From Propionibacteriaceae bacterium AM104-82 (lineage in GTDB: Bacteria; Actinomycetota; Actinomycetes; Propionibacteriales; Propionibacteriaceae): a stretch of 16,111 bases of DNA. The translations under genes and the position numbers were made by a program. The notes beneath the pieces were generated by a model. The model had not been told where the DNA came from. It saw only the letters and a list, made by a program, of their open reading frames with translations, and made no database searches. Below, piece by piece: positions 5,980 to 14,193 of this stretch (the first letter of the stretch is position 1; each line of letters begins with the position of its first letter). The stretch covers positions 331,702 through 347,812 of the forward strand of contig JAQDQK010000002.1 of NCBI GenBank assembly GCA_027658995.1. The letters are read 5' to 3'.

Positions 5980-8736
5980 ATGGGCAGCGCGGAGGGGACG
6001 ATCACGCGCGACGACCGCGCCATCACGCGGCTCGCCATGTCCCACGACGCGTCCCATTTCCTGCTGACTCCGACGGAGGTCGTCACGCCCTCGACCGTCG
6101 AGGACGTCGCCCAACTGATGCGCGAGGCCGTCCGGGCCCGCAAGCCCATGACGTTCCGCGCGGGCGGCACCAGCCTCTGCGGGCAGGCCGTCAGCGACTC
6201 GACGCTCGTCGACACCAGGCGCAACTTCCGCGACCTTGAGGTCCTCGACGGCGGGATGCGGGTCCGCGTCGGCCCAGGCGTCACGCTGGCGCGGGTCAAC
6301 GCGCACCTCGCGAGGTACGGGAGACGGCTCGGCCCCGACCCGACAAGCGCGCTCGCCTGCACCATCGGCGGCATCCTCGCCAACAACTCCAGCGGCATGC
6401 TCGCGGGCCTGAGGCAGAGCGCCTACCACACGCTCGACTCGATGGTGTTCGTGCTGCCGAGCGGCCGCATCATCGACACCGCCGACCCGACGGCCGACAT
6501 CACGCTGCGCCTCGAGGAGACCGAACTGTGCGGCGGCCTCATGATGCTGCGCAAGAGGCTGCGCGACAACCCGGACGCCATGGCCGAGATCCGCCGCCTG
6601 TTCGCCATGAAGAACACCATGGGCTACGGCATCAACGCGCTGATCGACTTCCACCGGCCCGTCGACATCGTCTCCCACCTGCTGATCGGCAGCGAGGGAA
6701 CGCTCGGGTTCATCGCGGAGGCGACGCTGCGCACCGTGCCACTCGCCAGGCACTCGGCCGCCGCGCTCGCGCTGTTCCCCGACCTGACGTCCGCGGCCGC
6801 CGCCGCGCCCCTGCTTGTCGGGGAGGGATTCGAGGCCGTCGAACTGATGGACGTCGCGTCGCTGCGGGTCGTCAGACGGCAGCCAGGCGCGCCCGCCATG
6901 CTGCGCAACCGCGACCTGACCACCGAGGCCGCGCTGCTGATCGAACTTCACGACACCGACGAGGAGTCGCTGCAGCGGCGCCTCGTTGCTGCGACCGGGA
7001 TCCTGGCCGACCTTGACGTCGTCGACTCGGTTGCGATGACGAGCGACGCAGAGCAGCGCAACGCGCTCGTCGAACTGCGCCGCGGCCTGTACGCGCAGGT
7101 CGCCGGCACCCGGGCGTCGGGCACCACCACGCTGCTGGAGGACATCGCGGTGCCGGTCGACCGGTTCGAGGAGATGTGCCTCGCGCTCGACGAGTTGTTC
7201 ATCAAGCACGGCTACGGCGTCCTCAACGTGCCGCTGTTCGGGCACGCCCGCGACGGCAACATCCACTTCCTGCTGAGCGAGCGCTTCGACGAGCCCGAAG
7301 GGCTGCTGCGGTTCCGCAAGTTCACCCGCGACCTGGTCCGCCAGGTGCTGCGCCGCGGCGGCGTCCTGAAGGCCGAGCACGGCACGGGGCGCGCGATGGC
7401 GCCGTTCGTGCGCGACCAGTACGGCGACGACCTGTTCCAGGTGATGCGCGCCATCAAGTTCCTCTTCGACCCCCGCGGGGTGCTGAACCCTGGCGTCATC
7501 ATCTCCAACGACCCGGACGAGCACCTGCTCAACCTCAAACTGATGCCGCGCATCGAGCAGGAGGTCGACAACTGCATCGAGTGCGGCTACTGCGAGGGCG
7601 GCTGCCCGTCGCGGGACCTCACCCTGACGCCGAGGCAGCGCATCGTGCTGCGCCGGGAGATCGCCGCACGCCGCGACGACCACGACCTGCTCAAGCAGAT
7701 CGCCGAGAGCTACGAGTACGAGGCGGTCGAGACGTGCGCCGTCGACGGCATGTGCGCCGTCGCCTGCCCGCTCGGCATCGACACCGGGACGCTGGTCAGG
7801 AGGCAGCGCACCGAGGACGTCAGCTCCCTGGAACAGGTCGGGTGGACCCAGGCGGCGCGCACCTGGGGCCTCGTCACGCGGATGGGCTCGGCAGCGTTGA
7901 CGCTCGCCAAGTCGGCGGCCCCGCTCGCCGACCGCGCCACCGACCTCGGCAGGCGCCGCTTCGGGGACGACACCGTGCCCAGCTACGACAGGCGACTGCC
8001 CCGCGGCGCAGGCATCCGGCGCAAGCCGAAGCGCCGCGACCGGCGCGACCGGGGCGTGGCCGCGTACTTCCCGTCCTGCCTGCAGACGATGTTCGGCACC
8101 AGCGGAGAGGGCGTCTTCGCGGCCTTCCGCGAGCTGTGCCTGCGCGCCCAGGTGCGCGTCACGATGCTCGACGCCGAAGACCTGTGCTGCGGCGCCCCGT
8201 GGCGGGCGAAGGGCGTCCAGGAGGGCTACGAGATCATGCGCCGCAAGGTGCACGCGCAGATCGTGATGCCGGACCAGCTACCGATCGTGATGGACGCGAG
8301 CAGTTGCACGCAGTCGCTGGCCGAGTTGGCCCGGCACTGGAAGATCCCGGTCCTCGACGTCGTCGAGTTCGTCGCGGACGAGCTTCTCCCCCACCTCGAA
8401 CTCACCGCGCCGATCGCGTCGATCGTGCTGCACCCGACGTGCTCCTCGACCAAGATCGGGATCAACGAGGACCTGATGGAGATCGCCCGGTTCCTCAGCG
8501 ACGACGTCACGGTGCCCACCTCGTGGTCCTGCTGCGGCTTCGCGGGCGACCGCGGCCTGCTGCACCCGGAACTGACGGCCAGCGCGACGGCCGAGATGGC
8601 CCGCGAGATCAACGAGCGCAGCTTCGCCGCCTACGCCTCGGTGAACCGCACCTGCGAGATCGGCATGACCCAGGCGACGGGGCACGGCTACCGGCACATC
8701 ATCGAACTGCTCGAAGAGGCCACAAGGCCCCGGTGA
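5980..8736 (+). CDS. FAD- and Fe-S-containing D-2-hydroxyacid dehydrogenase (D-lactate dehydrogenase type)
   Basis: This 918-residue fusion links a flavin oxidase to an electron-transfer module, as in Dld-II and YdiJ-type respiratory D-lactate or D-2-hydroxyglutarate dehydrogenases. The N-terminal FAD-binding_4 domain has the pyrophosphate loop R-A-G-G-T-S-L-C-G around residue 60 and a G-G-I-L-A-N-N-S-S-G segment near 130. The FAD-oxidase C-terminal domain has H-A-R-D-G-N-I-H (His422 to His429) and E-H-G-T-G from Glu466. A ferredoxin-like pair follows: Cys532, 535, 538 and 542, then Cys586, 592 and 596. Two CCG (heterodisulfide-reductase-like) domains close the protein, with Cys736-737 and Cys851-852. 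Length and order match the family. The enzyme should act at the cytoplasmic face of the membrane, passing electrons from a 2-hydroxyacid to quinone. The exact substrate cannot be read from sequence. The gene is monocistronic; its stop abuts the stop of the converging gene. Confidence 0.9.
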   Translation: MGSAEGTITRDDRAITRLAMSHDASHFLLTPTEVVTPSTVEDVAQLMREAVRARKPMTFRAGGTSLCGQAVSDSTLVDTRRNFRDLEVLDGGMRVRVGPGVTLARVNAHLARYGRRLGPDPTSALACTIGGILANNSSGMLAGLRQSAYHTLDSMVFVLPSGRIIDTADPTADITLRLEETELCGGLMMLRKRLRDNPDAMAEIRRLFAMKNTMGYGINALIDFHRPVDIVSHLLIGSEGTLGFIAEATLRTVPLARHSAAALALFPDLTSAAAAAPLLVGEGFEAVELMDVASLRVVRRQPGAPAMLRNRDLTTEAALLIELHDTDEESLQRRLVAATGILADLDVVDSVAMTSDAEQRNALVELRRGLYAQVAGTRASGTTTLLEDIAVPVDRFEEMCLALDELFIKHGYGVLNVPLFGHARDGNIHFLLSERFDEPEGLLRFRKFTRDLVRQVLRRGGVLKAEHGTGRAMAPFVRDQYGDDLFQVMRAIKFLFDPRGVLNPGVIISNDPDEHLLNLKLMPRIEQEVDNCIECGYCEGGCPSRDLTLTPRQRIVLRREIAARRDDHDLLKQIAESYEYEAVETCAVDGMCAVACPLGIDTGTLVRRQRTEDVSSLEQVGWTQAARTWGLVTRMGSAALTLAKSAAPLADRATDLGRRRFGDDTVPSYDRRLPRGAGIRRKPKRRDRRDRGVAAYFPSCLQTMFGTSGEGVFAAFRELCLRAQVRVTMLDAEDLCCGAPWRAKGVQEGYEIMRRKVHAQIVMPDQLPIVMDASSCTQSLAELARHWKIPVLDVVEFVADELLPHLELTAPIASIVLHPTCSSTKIGINEDLMEIARFLSDDVTVPTSWSCCGFAGDRGLLHPELTASATAEMAREINERSFAAYASVNRTCEIGMTQATGHGYRHIIELLEEATRPR

Positions 8737-10062
8737 TCAGCCCGCGATGACGTCGGCCACCAGTTGGACGGCCCGCAGGTCGTCGGCCTCCGGAGAGAAG
8801 CCCATCCGCACCACGATCAGGTCCTGGCTCGGCACCACGAACAGGCGCTGACCGTCGTGGCCGTTGGCCCAGAACGCGTCGGCGGGCAGGCTCGGCTCGA
8901 CAAGGCTGCCGTCGGGAAGCTCATTGGCCCACCACGACGCCGCCATGCCGCGCGCGTCGGACTCGGCGACGTCCTCGACGGTGGTCGAGCGCTCCATCCA
9001 GCCCTCGGGCAGGAGCCGTTCGCCGTCGATGACGCCGTCGTTCATCGCGAAGTCCCCGATCCGGGCCCAGTCGCGCGGGGTCGCCCACAGGTAACTGCCG
9101 CACACCGGGGTGCCGGTGGCGTCCGGCTCAAGCACGGCAGAGGCGACCCCCAGCGGCTCGAACAGTTCCTCGCGCGGCAGGTTCGCGCCCTTGCCCGCCT
9201 TCGCGTTGAGGACCGAGCACAGCAGCGTCGTGCTGCCCGATGAGTACTGCTGGAACGTGCCCGGCGCGTGCGCCGCGGGCTTCGAGGCGACGAAGCCCGC
9301 CATGTCAGGCTCGTCGTAGAGCATCTGGGTGATGGGGGTGCCGAGGTCGTAGGTCTCGTCCCATTCGAGGCCGCTCGTCATCCGCAGCAGGTCGTCGACG
9401 GTGATCTCGGCCCGCTCGTCGGTCCATTCGGGCCGCAGGCCCGCGTCGTCGAGGGCGACCTTGCCCTGCTGGACGAGCCGTCCCGTCAGCAGGTTCGTCA
9501 CGGACTTCGTCATGGACCAGCCGAGTTGGCGCGTGTCGGCGGAGAAGCCCTCGGCGTAGCGCTCCCCCACGACGACCCCGTCGCGGAGCACGACGACGGC
9601 CCTGGTGCCGAGCGCGGCCCGGGCGGCATCGTCGAGGTCGGCGCCGAACGCGCGGTCGATGGCCTGCTCGATGGCCGGGTCGGCCTCGGCGGTTGGGAAG
9701 TCCTCGGCGGGCGCCACGTCGACGGCATCCGGGAACGTGGGGCGGTCCTTGGCGACGGTGCAGCCGAAGCCCGGCGCGTACCAGGCGTTCTGGCCGGCAA
9801 GCACTCCCACCACCGAGACCCGCGACTGGCCCTCCCTGTCGTTCCAGGGGGTCAGGTACGGCACGAGCGGGTTGGGAGGCAGGTCGTCCTGGGCGTCGGT
9901 GCGGTCGGCGATCTCGGTGACGGCACACAGATTGTGGGCCGCGTATCCCGTGCCGGTGCGCAGCAACGGCCGCAGGTACCAGTAGCCCGCGACGCTGGCG
10001 AGCACCAGCACCCCCACGACGATGCTGAGGACGATCGGCCAGATCCGACGCTTGCGCTGCAT
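8737..10062 (-). CDS. Membrane-anchored beta-lactamase-family serine hydrolase
   Basis: This 441-residue protein of the class C beta-lactamase/penicillin-binding-like fold has an N-terminal signal anchor (basic M-Q-R-K-R-R, then a hydrophobic segment at about 7-30). The catalytic domain should therefore face outward. The S-x-x-K motif is S-M-T-K at 183-186 with nucleophile Ser183 and general base Lys186. A Y-S-S triad supplies the second motif, and N-G-H-D-G-Q near the C-terminus corresponds to the third. The ~120 residues between anchor and catalytic domain contain Cys46 and Cys101. Relatives include esterases, peptidases and NylB-type amide hydrolases, so the substrate is open. The start is the ATG at 10062, supported by the leaderless -10 box TACCGT; an upstream in-frame start at 10107 lacks support. 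It converges on the dehydrogenase gene. Confidence 0.85.
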   Translation of the reverse strand: MQRKRRIWPIVLSIVVGVLVLASVAGYWYLRPLLRTGTGYAAHNLCAVTEIADRTDAQDDLPPNPLVPYLTPWNDREGQSRVSVVGVLAGQNAWYAPGFGCTVAKDRPTFPDAVDVAPAEDFPTAEADPAIEQAIDRAFGADLDDAARAALGTRAVVVLRDGVVVGERYAEGFSADTRQLGWSMTKSVTNLLTGRLVQQGKVALDDAGLRPEWTDERAEITVDDLLRMTSGLEWDETYDLGTPITQMLYDEPDMAGFVASKPAAHAPGTFQQYSSGSTTLLCSVLNAKAGKGANLPREELFEPLGVASAVLEPDATGTPVCGSYLWATPRDWARIGDFAMNDGVIDGERLLPEGWMERSTTVEDVAESDARGMAASWWANELPDGSLVEPSLPADAFWANGHDGQRLFVVPSQDLIVVRMGFSPEADDLRAVQLVADVIAG

Positions 10063-10068
10063 GGCTGC

Positions 10069-10074
10069 ACGGTA
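10069..10074 (-). promoter_or_regulatory. -10 box placing transcription start on the serine hydrolase ATG (leaderless)
   Basis: On the minus strand TACCGT lies at -12 to -7 relative to the ATG at 10062, with no Shine-Dalgarno. This argues for the start at 10062 and for transcription independent of the upstream pfk gene, from which it is separated by 149 bases. Confidence 0.5.
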
Positions 10075-10211
10075 CTCGACGGGGCATCGGGGGTGGGGCA
10101 GCAACATCCCTCGGGCCGCAGAAGCACCGGTTTGCGCCGCGATTCGACGGCGGCAGGGCCACGTTTACCGCCGCCGCCAGGGCCGATCGGGTCGCGTGCG
10201 GCGCGTCCGGG

Positions 10212-11333
10212 TCAGTCGCCCAGGCCCGTTCCAACCCCTCGGGCCGCCGTGATCCACGGATCGTCGAGCGGGACCGTCTTCAGGTTGCCTGCCACGTCGC
10301 CCAACGGCACCGGCACCGCCCGGCCCGCCTGCGAGGCGACCATCACGCCGAACTCGCCCTGCGCCACCAGGTCCGCGCCCGCCGAGCCGAGCAGCGTGCC
10401 GAGCAGTCGGTCGTTGGCGTCGGGGGTGCCGCCGCGCTGCACGTAGCCGAGGATCGTGACGCGGGACTCGAGGCCCGTCGCGCCCTCCAACGCGGAGGCC
10501 AACTTGAACGGGTTGTCACGGTGCCCTGCCTCGACGGCCTCCTTGTGCTTGTTCGCCGCGGCCTTCGCCTCCGGCGTCGAGGCGCCCTTCACCAGCGCCG
10601 TCGCGGCGGCAAGGTCGGCGGTGTCCTGTTCGTTGCGCGCGCCCTCGGCGAGCGCGATCACCGAGAAGTTGCGCCCGTTGCGGGCGCGCTCCGCCACCGA
10701 CTCCGCGATCGAGTCGACCGAGTACGGGATCTCGGGGATCAGGATGATGTCCGCGCCGCCCGCGATGCCCGATCCGAGCGCGAGCCAGCCCGCCTTGTGG
10801 CCCATGATCTCCACCACGATGACGCGGTGGTGCGAGTGCGCCGTCGAGTGAAGCCGGTCGATGGCCTCGGTCGCGATGCCGAGCGCCGTCGAGAACCCGA
10901 AACTGGTGTCGGTGTGCGCGATGTCGTTGTCGATGGTCTTGGGGAGGTGGATGACGTTCAGGCCCGCGTCCTTCAGCCGGTTGGCGTTCTTCGCGGTGCC
11001 GCCGCCGCCGATGCACACGATCGCGTCGAGCTTGTTCTTCTCGTAGTTCTCGACGATGGTCGGCACCATGTCGCGGACCTCGCCATCGACGACCATCTTG
11101 TGCGGCTTGTCGCGGGAGGTGCCGAGGATGGTGCCTCCGATGGTCAAAATGCCAGCAAGGGCAGTGCCGTCGAGCGGCTGCCAGCGGTCCTCGACGAGGC
11201 CGCGGAGCCCGTCGCGGAAGCCGAGCAGCTCCATGCCGTGGTGGCCGATGGCGGCCTTACCGAAGCCGCGGATCGCGGCGTTGAGGCCGGGCGAATCGCC
11301 CCCGGCAGTGAGAATTCCGACACGCTTTCCCAT
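10212..11333 (-). CDS. pfkA: 6-phosphofructokinase
   Basis: This catalyses phosphorylation of fructose 6-phosphate to fructose 1,6-bisphosphate, the committed step of glycolysis, in the cytoplasm. The protein has 373 residues. Family motifs in order are [10 protein letters not shown] (9-18), G-G-T-I-L-G-T-S-R (66-74), the phosphoryl-donor loop G-G-G-G-T (109-113), the catalytic P-K-T-I-D-N-D (131-137, Asp135 as base) and E-I-M-G-H-K-A-G-W. At the E. coli Asp103/Gly104 pair this protein has Gly111/Gly112, and at Gly124 it has Lys132. The glycine at 112 favours ATP as donor; the Lys is a feature shared with PPi-dependent enzymes, so the donor is likely ATP but not certain. The start is the ATG at 11333, with GAGGAGG five bases upstream. 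It is divergent from the DUF1707 operon. Confidence 0.92.
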   Translation of the reverse strand: MGKRVGILTAGGDSPGLNAAIRGFGKAAIGHHGMELLGFRDGLRGLVEDRWQPLDGTALAGILTIGGTILGTSRDKPHKMVVDGEVRDMVPTIVENYEKNKLDAIVCIGGGGTAKNANRLKDAGLNVIHLPKTIDNDIAHTDTSFGFSTALGIATEAIDRLHSTAHSHHRVIVVEIMGHKAGWLALGSGIAGGADIILIPEIPYSVDSIAESVAERARNGRNFSVIALAEGARNEQDTADLAAATALVKGASTPEAKAAANKHKEAVEAGHRDNPFKLASALEGATGLESRVTILGYVQRGGTPDANDRLLGTLLGSAGADLVAQGEFGVMVASQAGRAVPVPLGDVAGNLKTVPLDDPWITAARGVGTGLGD

Positions 11334-11358
11334 GGGTTCCTCCTCGTCGAGTCCCCCC

Positions 11359-11364
11359 ACACTA
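11359..11364 (-). promoter_or_regulatory. Candidate -10 box for pfkA
   Basis: On the minus strand TAGTGT would start transcription near 11352, leaving a ~20-base leader that contains the GAGGAGG ribosome binding site. No good -35 is visible. Confidence 0.35.
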
Positions 11365-11484
11365 TTGCGAGGAAACCGCCGCCGAGGCAGTGTCCGCGAA
11401 CCTCGACAAGGGACAACCCTGACTCACCCCGGAGCGCCCCCGGAAATGCCCTCGCGCGGGGGTACTGGTTGTGTGCGCACGGCT

Positions 11485-11490
11485 TAGACT
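11485..11490 (+). promoter_or_regulatory. -10 box placing transcription start on the DUF1707 gene ATG (leaderless)
   Basis: TAGACT is at exactly -12 to -7 relative to the ATG at 11497, with no Shine-Dalgarno between. This is the likely promoter of the three-gene operon that follows. Confidence 0.5.
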
Positions 11491-11496
11491 CCTGAC

Positions 11497-12141
11497 ATGT
11501 CCCCCGAAGCTCACCGAATCACAGCCCTCCGTTGCGCCGATCAGGACCGCGAACTCGTCGCCCAGGTCCTCAACAATGCCTACGCCGAGGGCAGGCTGAC
11601 CTTCGACGAACACGCCGAGCGGATCGCGCACGCCTACGAGGCTAAGACCTTCGGCGACCTGGACGTCCTAACCACCGACCTCGTCGCGCAGCGCCGCCCC
11701 GCGCCCACCGCGGTGCCCGGCCCCTCGCCGCAGCCCGTCGTCCCGCGCACCGCTGCCGCACCCGTCCCGGGGCAGTTCACCGGCGGCAACGCCGTGTTCT
11801 CGACCTTCAAGCCGGGCCGGATCGACGTGCTCGCCCCCGAGGTGACGCTCAACGCCTGGCTCGGCGAGGTGCGCCTCGACCTGGTCGACACCACCTTCGC
11901 CTCCCGTGACACGACCATCAACATCGGTGGCCTGATGTGCGAGGTGCGGATCCGCGTCCCTGAGGGCGTCGACGTGAACCTGTCCGGCACCTCGATGGTC
12001 TTCGGTGACACGAAGGTCGAGGGGACCCGACCCCGCCCTGACGGCATCCGGATCAACCTGGTCGGTACTGTGTTGATGGGCGAGGTGAAGGTTCTCGGCC
12101 CCGATACCAAGGCGAACAAGTACGAGAAGTTTGTGAAGTGA
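11497..12141 (+). CDS. DUF1707 and LiaF-like C-terminal domain protein
   Basis: This 214-residue soluble-looking protein begins with a DUF1707 (SHOCT-like) domain at about residues 9-64, recognisable by A-D-Q-D-R-E, N-A-Y-A-E-G-R-L-T-F-D-E-H and A-Y-E-A-K-T-F-G-D-L. After a Pro/Ala-rich linker comes a beta-rich domain (about 100-205) like the C-terminus of LiaF (DUF2154), with repeated strands ending in G-E-V-K-V-L-G-P. LiaF proteins modulate LiaRS-type cell-envelope stress signalling. This one lacks the membrane segments of LiaF, so a direct equivalent role is not established. It is first in an operon: its TGA overlaps the GTG of the next gene by four bases (GTGA at 12138-12141), indicating translational coupling. 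Confidence 0.8.
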   Translation: MSPEAHRITALRCADQDRELVAQVLNNAYAEGRLTFDEHAERIAHAYEAKTFGDLDVLTTDLVAQRRPAPTAVPGPSPQPVVPRTAAAPVPGQFTGGNAVFSTFKPGRIDVLAPEVTLNAWLGEVRLDLVDTTFASRDTTINIGGLMCEVRIRVPEGVDVNLSGTSMVFGDTKVEGTRPRPDGIRINLVGTVLMGEVKVLGPDTKANKYEKFVK

Positions 12142-12632
12142 CCCAGGACGATCTTTTTGCCCCACCCACGACCCAATGGCAGCGCCTGTCGCCCAACTAC
12201 CTCAAGCTGAAGCTGCTGCTGATCCCCATCAACTGGGGGGTGTTCTTCGCCGCCGCAGGCACGGCCGTCTTCTTCCTGGCGCCGCGCTGGGTGCTGTGGG
12301 TGCTGATCGGGGTGGCGGTCGTGTGGATCGCTTGGCGGATGTGGCGCGCCCCCCGCGCGTTCCGCCGCTGGGGCTTCGCCGAACGCGACGAGGACGTCTA
12401 CGTGACGCGGGGGCTGTGGCACCGCTCGCTGCAGTGCGTCCCCTACGGCCGGATGCAGTTGGTCGAGGTGCAGTCGGGGCCCATTGAGCAGCGCTTCGGG
12501 CTGGCGAGCGTGCAGATGATCACGTCGTCGACGGCGGGCACCGTCAACATCCCGGGGTTGACGGCCACCGACGCGGCGGCCCTTCGGGACCGGTTGATCG
12601 CGCGGGGCGAGCAGCAGCAGGCCGGGATCTGA
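12138..12632 (+). CDS. Bacterial PH domain protein, YdbS-like
   Basis: This 164-residue membrane protein has two transmembrane segments near residues 20-60, followed by one bacterial PH (bPH2) domain. The domain is recognisable by V-T-R-G-L-W-H-R-S, V-P-Y-G-R-M-Q-L-V-E-V, the turn G-P-I-E-Q-R-F-G-L and the final L-R-D-R-L-I helix. YdbS/YdbT-type pairs are widespread in Gram-positive bacteria; in Bacillus they are linked to resistance to pore-forming amylocyclicin-type peptides, but no function is demonstrated for this one. The GTG start at 12138 overlaps the upstream stop. Its own TGA overlaps the next ATG by one base (TGATG at 12630-12634), so the three proteins are probably made in fixed ratio. 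Confidence 0.82.
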   Translation: MTQDDLFAPPTTQWQRLSPNYLKLKLLLIPINWGVFFAAAGTAVFFLAPRWVLWVLIGVAVVWIAWRMWRAPRAFRRWGFAERDEDVYVTRGLWHRSLQCVPYGRMQLVEVQSGPIEQRFGLASVQMITSSTAGTVNIPGLTATDAAALRDRLIARGEQQQAGI

Positions 12633-13999
12633 TGGACGAGGCTCCCCTCGCGGCGCCGACGCCGGACAGGGTCGTGACGCCGGACAAGGTCGTCGAGCGC
12701 CCGAGCCCGCTGACGGGCTTGGCGCGCTCAGGAATCGCGCTTGCCGCGGCGGCGGTGTTCTTCGCCCGGGACTTCGCCGAGTCGCCGGGATCGTTCAGCC
12801 GCGGCCCGCTGATCGCGGGCGTCGTCGCGGCCGCGATCGCCCTGATCGGCGGGGTGAGCGGCATCATCACGTGGCGCACCACGACGTTCGTCGCCGACGA
12901 CGACGAGTTCCGGATCGAGCGCAACTTCATCTCCAAGTCGTCAACGCGCGTCGACTACACCAAGGTCCAGTCGATCGACATCAGCCAACCGCTGATCGCC
13001 CGGTTGCTCGGGCTGGCGAAGGTGCACATCGACGTCGGGGGTGCCGGCGGCGTCGGGCTGTCGTTCCTGACAAAGGCGAGGGCGGAGACGCTGCGCGAGC
13101 ACCTGCTGCGGCGGATGCAGGCCGCCAAGGTCGGCCCGGTCGAGGCCTCCGGCGAGCTGACCGCGGTCGAGGAGCCAGCCGAGCCGGAGGCCGAGGAACT
13201 GGTGGTCGCGGTTCCGCCGCGCAACCTGATGCTCGGCACGCTTGTCTCGATCGGTGCGCTCCTCTCGCTTCTCCTCGCGGCGGTGTTCGTGCTGGTGTCG
13301 ATCTTCGCGACCGCCCCCGTCACGCTCGTCGCGGGCGTGATCGCAGTGGTCGGCTGGGTGTGGAGCCAGACGGGCAAGAACTGGGGTTTCAGGATGACGC
13401 GCCAGGGCGACACGCTCCGGATCAGGCGCGGGCTGCTCAGCACCGTCACGCAGGGGCTGCGCCCCAAGCGGGTCCAGGCGGTCGCGATCCGGCAGGATCT
13501 GCTGCAGCGGTTGACGGGGCTGTACCAGGTCAGCGTCACGGTGCTCGGCTACGGCGACCCGACCAGCGACGACGACGCGTCGACCAACGCGATCGTGCTG
13601 CCATACGGCACCTGGGACGAGGTGATGGCGGTGCTGCACGCGATCTGGCCCGGCGTCGACCTCAACACCATCGAGCCGCACCAGCAGCCCGCGAGGGCGA
13701 GGTGGCTGACGCCGTTCACGTTCCGGACGCACACCTGGGGCATCGGCGAGGACGTCGTGGTCGCCCAGCATGGGCTGTTGACGCAGATCCGCTCGATCGT
13801 GCCGCACCGCCGGATGCAGTCGGCGAGCATCGAGCAGGGGCCGCTGCAGCGTCGGCTGCGGTTGGCGTCGATCTCGGTCCACACGACCGACGGCCCGGTG
13901 TCGCTGCGGCTGTACCACCTGGACGCCGACCTGGCGCGAAGGGTGTTCGAGGATCAGTTGGCGAGGGCGCGGCAGGCAAGGGCGGCCGTCGAGGGCTGA
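12632..13999 (+). CDS. Triple bacterial PH domain membrane protein, YdbT-like
   Basis: This 455-residue protein is the usual partner of the YdbS-like protein encoded just upstream. Two hydrophobic helices near residues 28-85 precede PH domain one (~85-165, with V-D-Y-T-K-V-Q-S-I-D-I). An acidic linker leads to a second membrane pair (~192-245). PH domain two (~250-310) contains R-P-K-R-V-Q-A-V-A-I, and PH domain three (~360-445) contains V-P-H-R-R-M-Q-S-A-S-I. The recurring basic R/K-x-Q-x-v-x-I strand and L-x-R-x-x-G-L turn mark each copy. The start ATG overlaps the previous stop. The stop codon (13997-13999) coincides with the beginning of the 48-bp hairpin repeat array. Together the operon looks like an envelope-stress or membrane-homeostasis module, which is inference. 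Confidence 0.82.
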   Translation: MDEAPLAAPTPDRVVTPDKVVERPSPLTGLARSGIALAAAAVFFARDFAESPGSFSRGPLIAGVVAAAIALIGGVSGIITWRTTTFVADDDEFRIERNFISKSSTRVDYTKVQSIDISQPLIARLLGLAKVHIDVGGAGGVGLSFLTKARAETLREHLLRRMQAAKVGPVEASGELTAVEEPAEPEAEELVVAVPPRNLMLGTLVSIGALLSLLLAAVFVLVSIFATAPVTLVAGVIAVVGWVWSQTGKNWGFRMTRQGDTLRIRRGLLSTVTQGLRPKRVQAVAIRQDLLQRLTGLYQVSVTVLGYGDPTSDDDASTNAIVLPYGTWDEVMAVLHAIWPGVDLNTIEPHQQPARARWLTPFTFRTHTWGIGEDVVVAQHGLLTQIRSIVPHRRMQSASIEQGPLQRRLRLASISVHTTDGPVSLRLYHLDADLARRVFEDQLARARQARAAVEG

Positions 14000-14138
14000 T
14001 TGAGCCAGCCCCGCCGACGGAGTCGCCCGGGTGCTGTGTCGCGCTGATTGAGCCAGCCCCGGCGACGGAGTCGCCCGGGTGCTGCGTCGCGCTGATTGAG
14101 CCAGCCCCGGCGACGGAGTCGCCCGGGTGCTGCGTCGA
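13997..14138. repeat. Three-copy 48-bp tandem repeat with a hairpin in each unit
   Basis: Units start at 13997, 14045 and 14093, each beginning TGATTGAGCCAGCCCC; the third ends near 14138. Copies two and three are nearly identical. Copy one differs at CCGCCGACGG versus CCGGCGACGG and at tgtgtc versus tgcgtc. Each unit contains GGCGACGGAGTCGCC (copy two at 14061-14075), a 6-bp stem with a 3-base loop, extendable by CCC/GGG across one C-C mismatch. The first TGA is the stop of the YdbT-like gene. Because 48 is a multiple of 3, the later TGAs are in the same frame. A terminator or mRNA-stabilising array is a reasonable inference. Confidence 0.85.
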
Positions 14139-14193
14139 AATCCCGCACCCGACAACCCATGCCGACCACGGGTCCCTGAACCGGATGCCAGAG

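Noticed and set aside
5860..8253. A 797-codon minus-strand open frame opposite the dehydrogenase
   Set aside because: It is rich in Ala, Arg, Val, Asp and Gly, contains no motifs and lies antisense to a gene with full FAD and Fe-S signatures. Long shadow frames are expected at this GC content.
10148..10175. Hairpin GGCGGC/GCCGCC after pfkA as an intrinsic terminator
   Set aside because: Simple GGC-repeat complementarity common at this GC content, with a long loop and no T-run.
13997..14138. CRISPR array
   Set aside because: Only three copies at a fixed 48-bp period with no distinct unique spacers; the whole unit is repeated. No cas genes are present.
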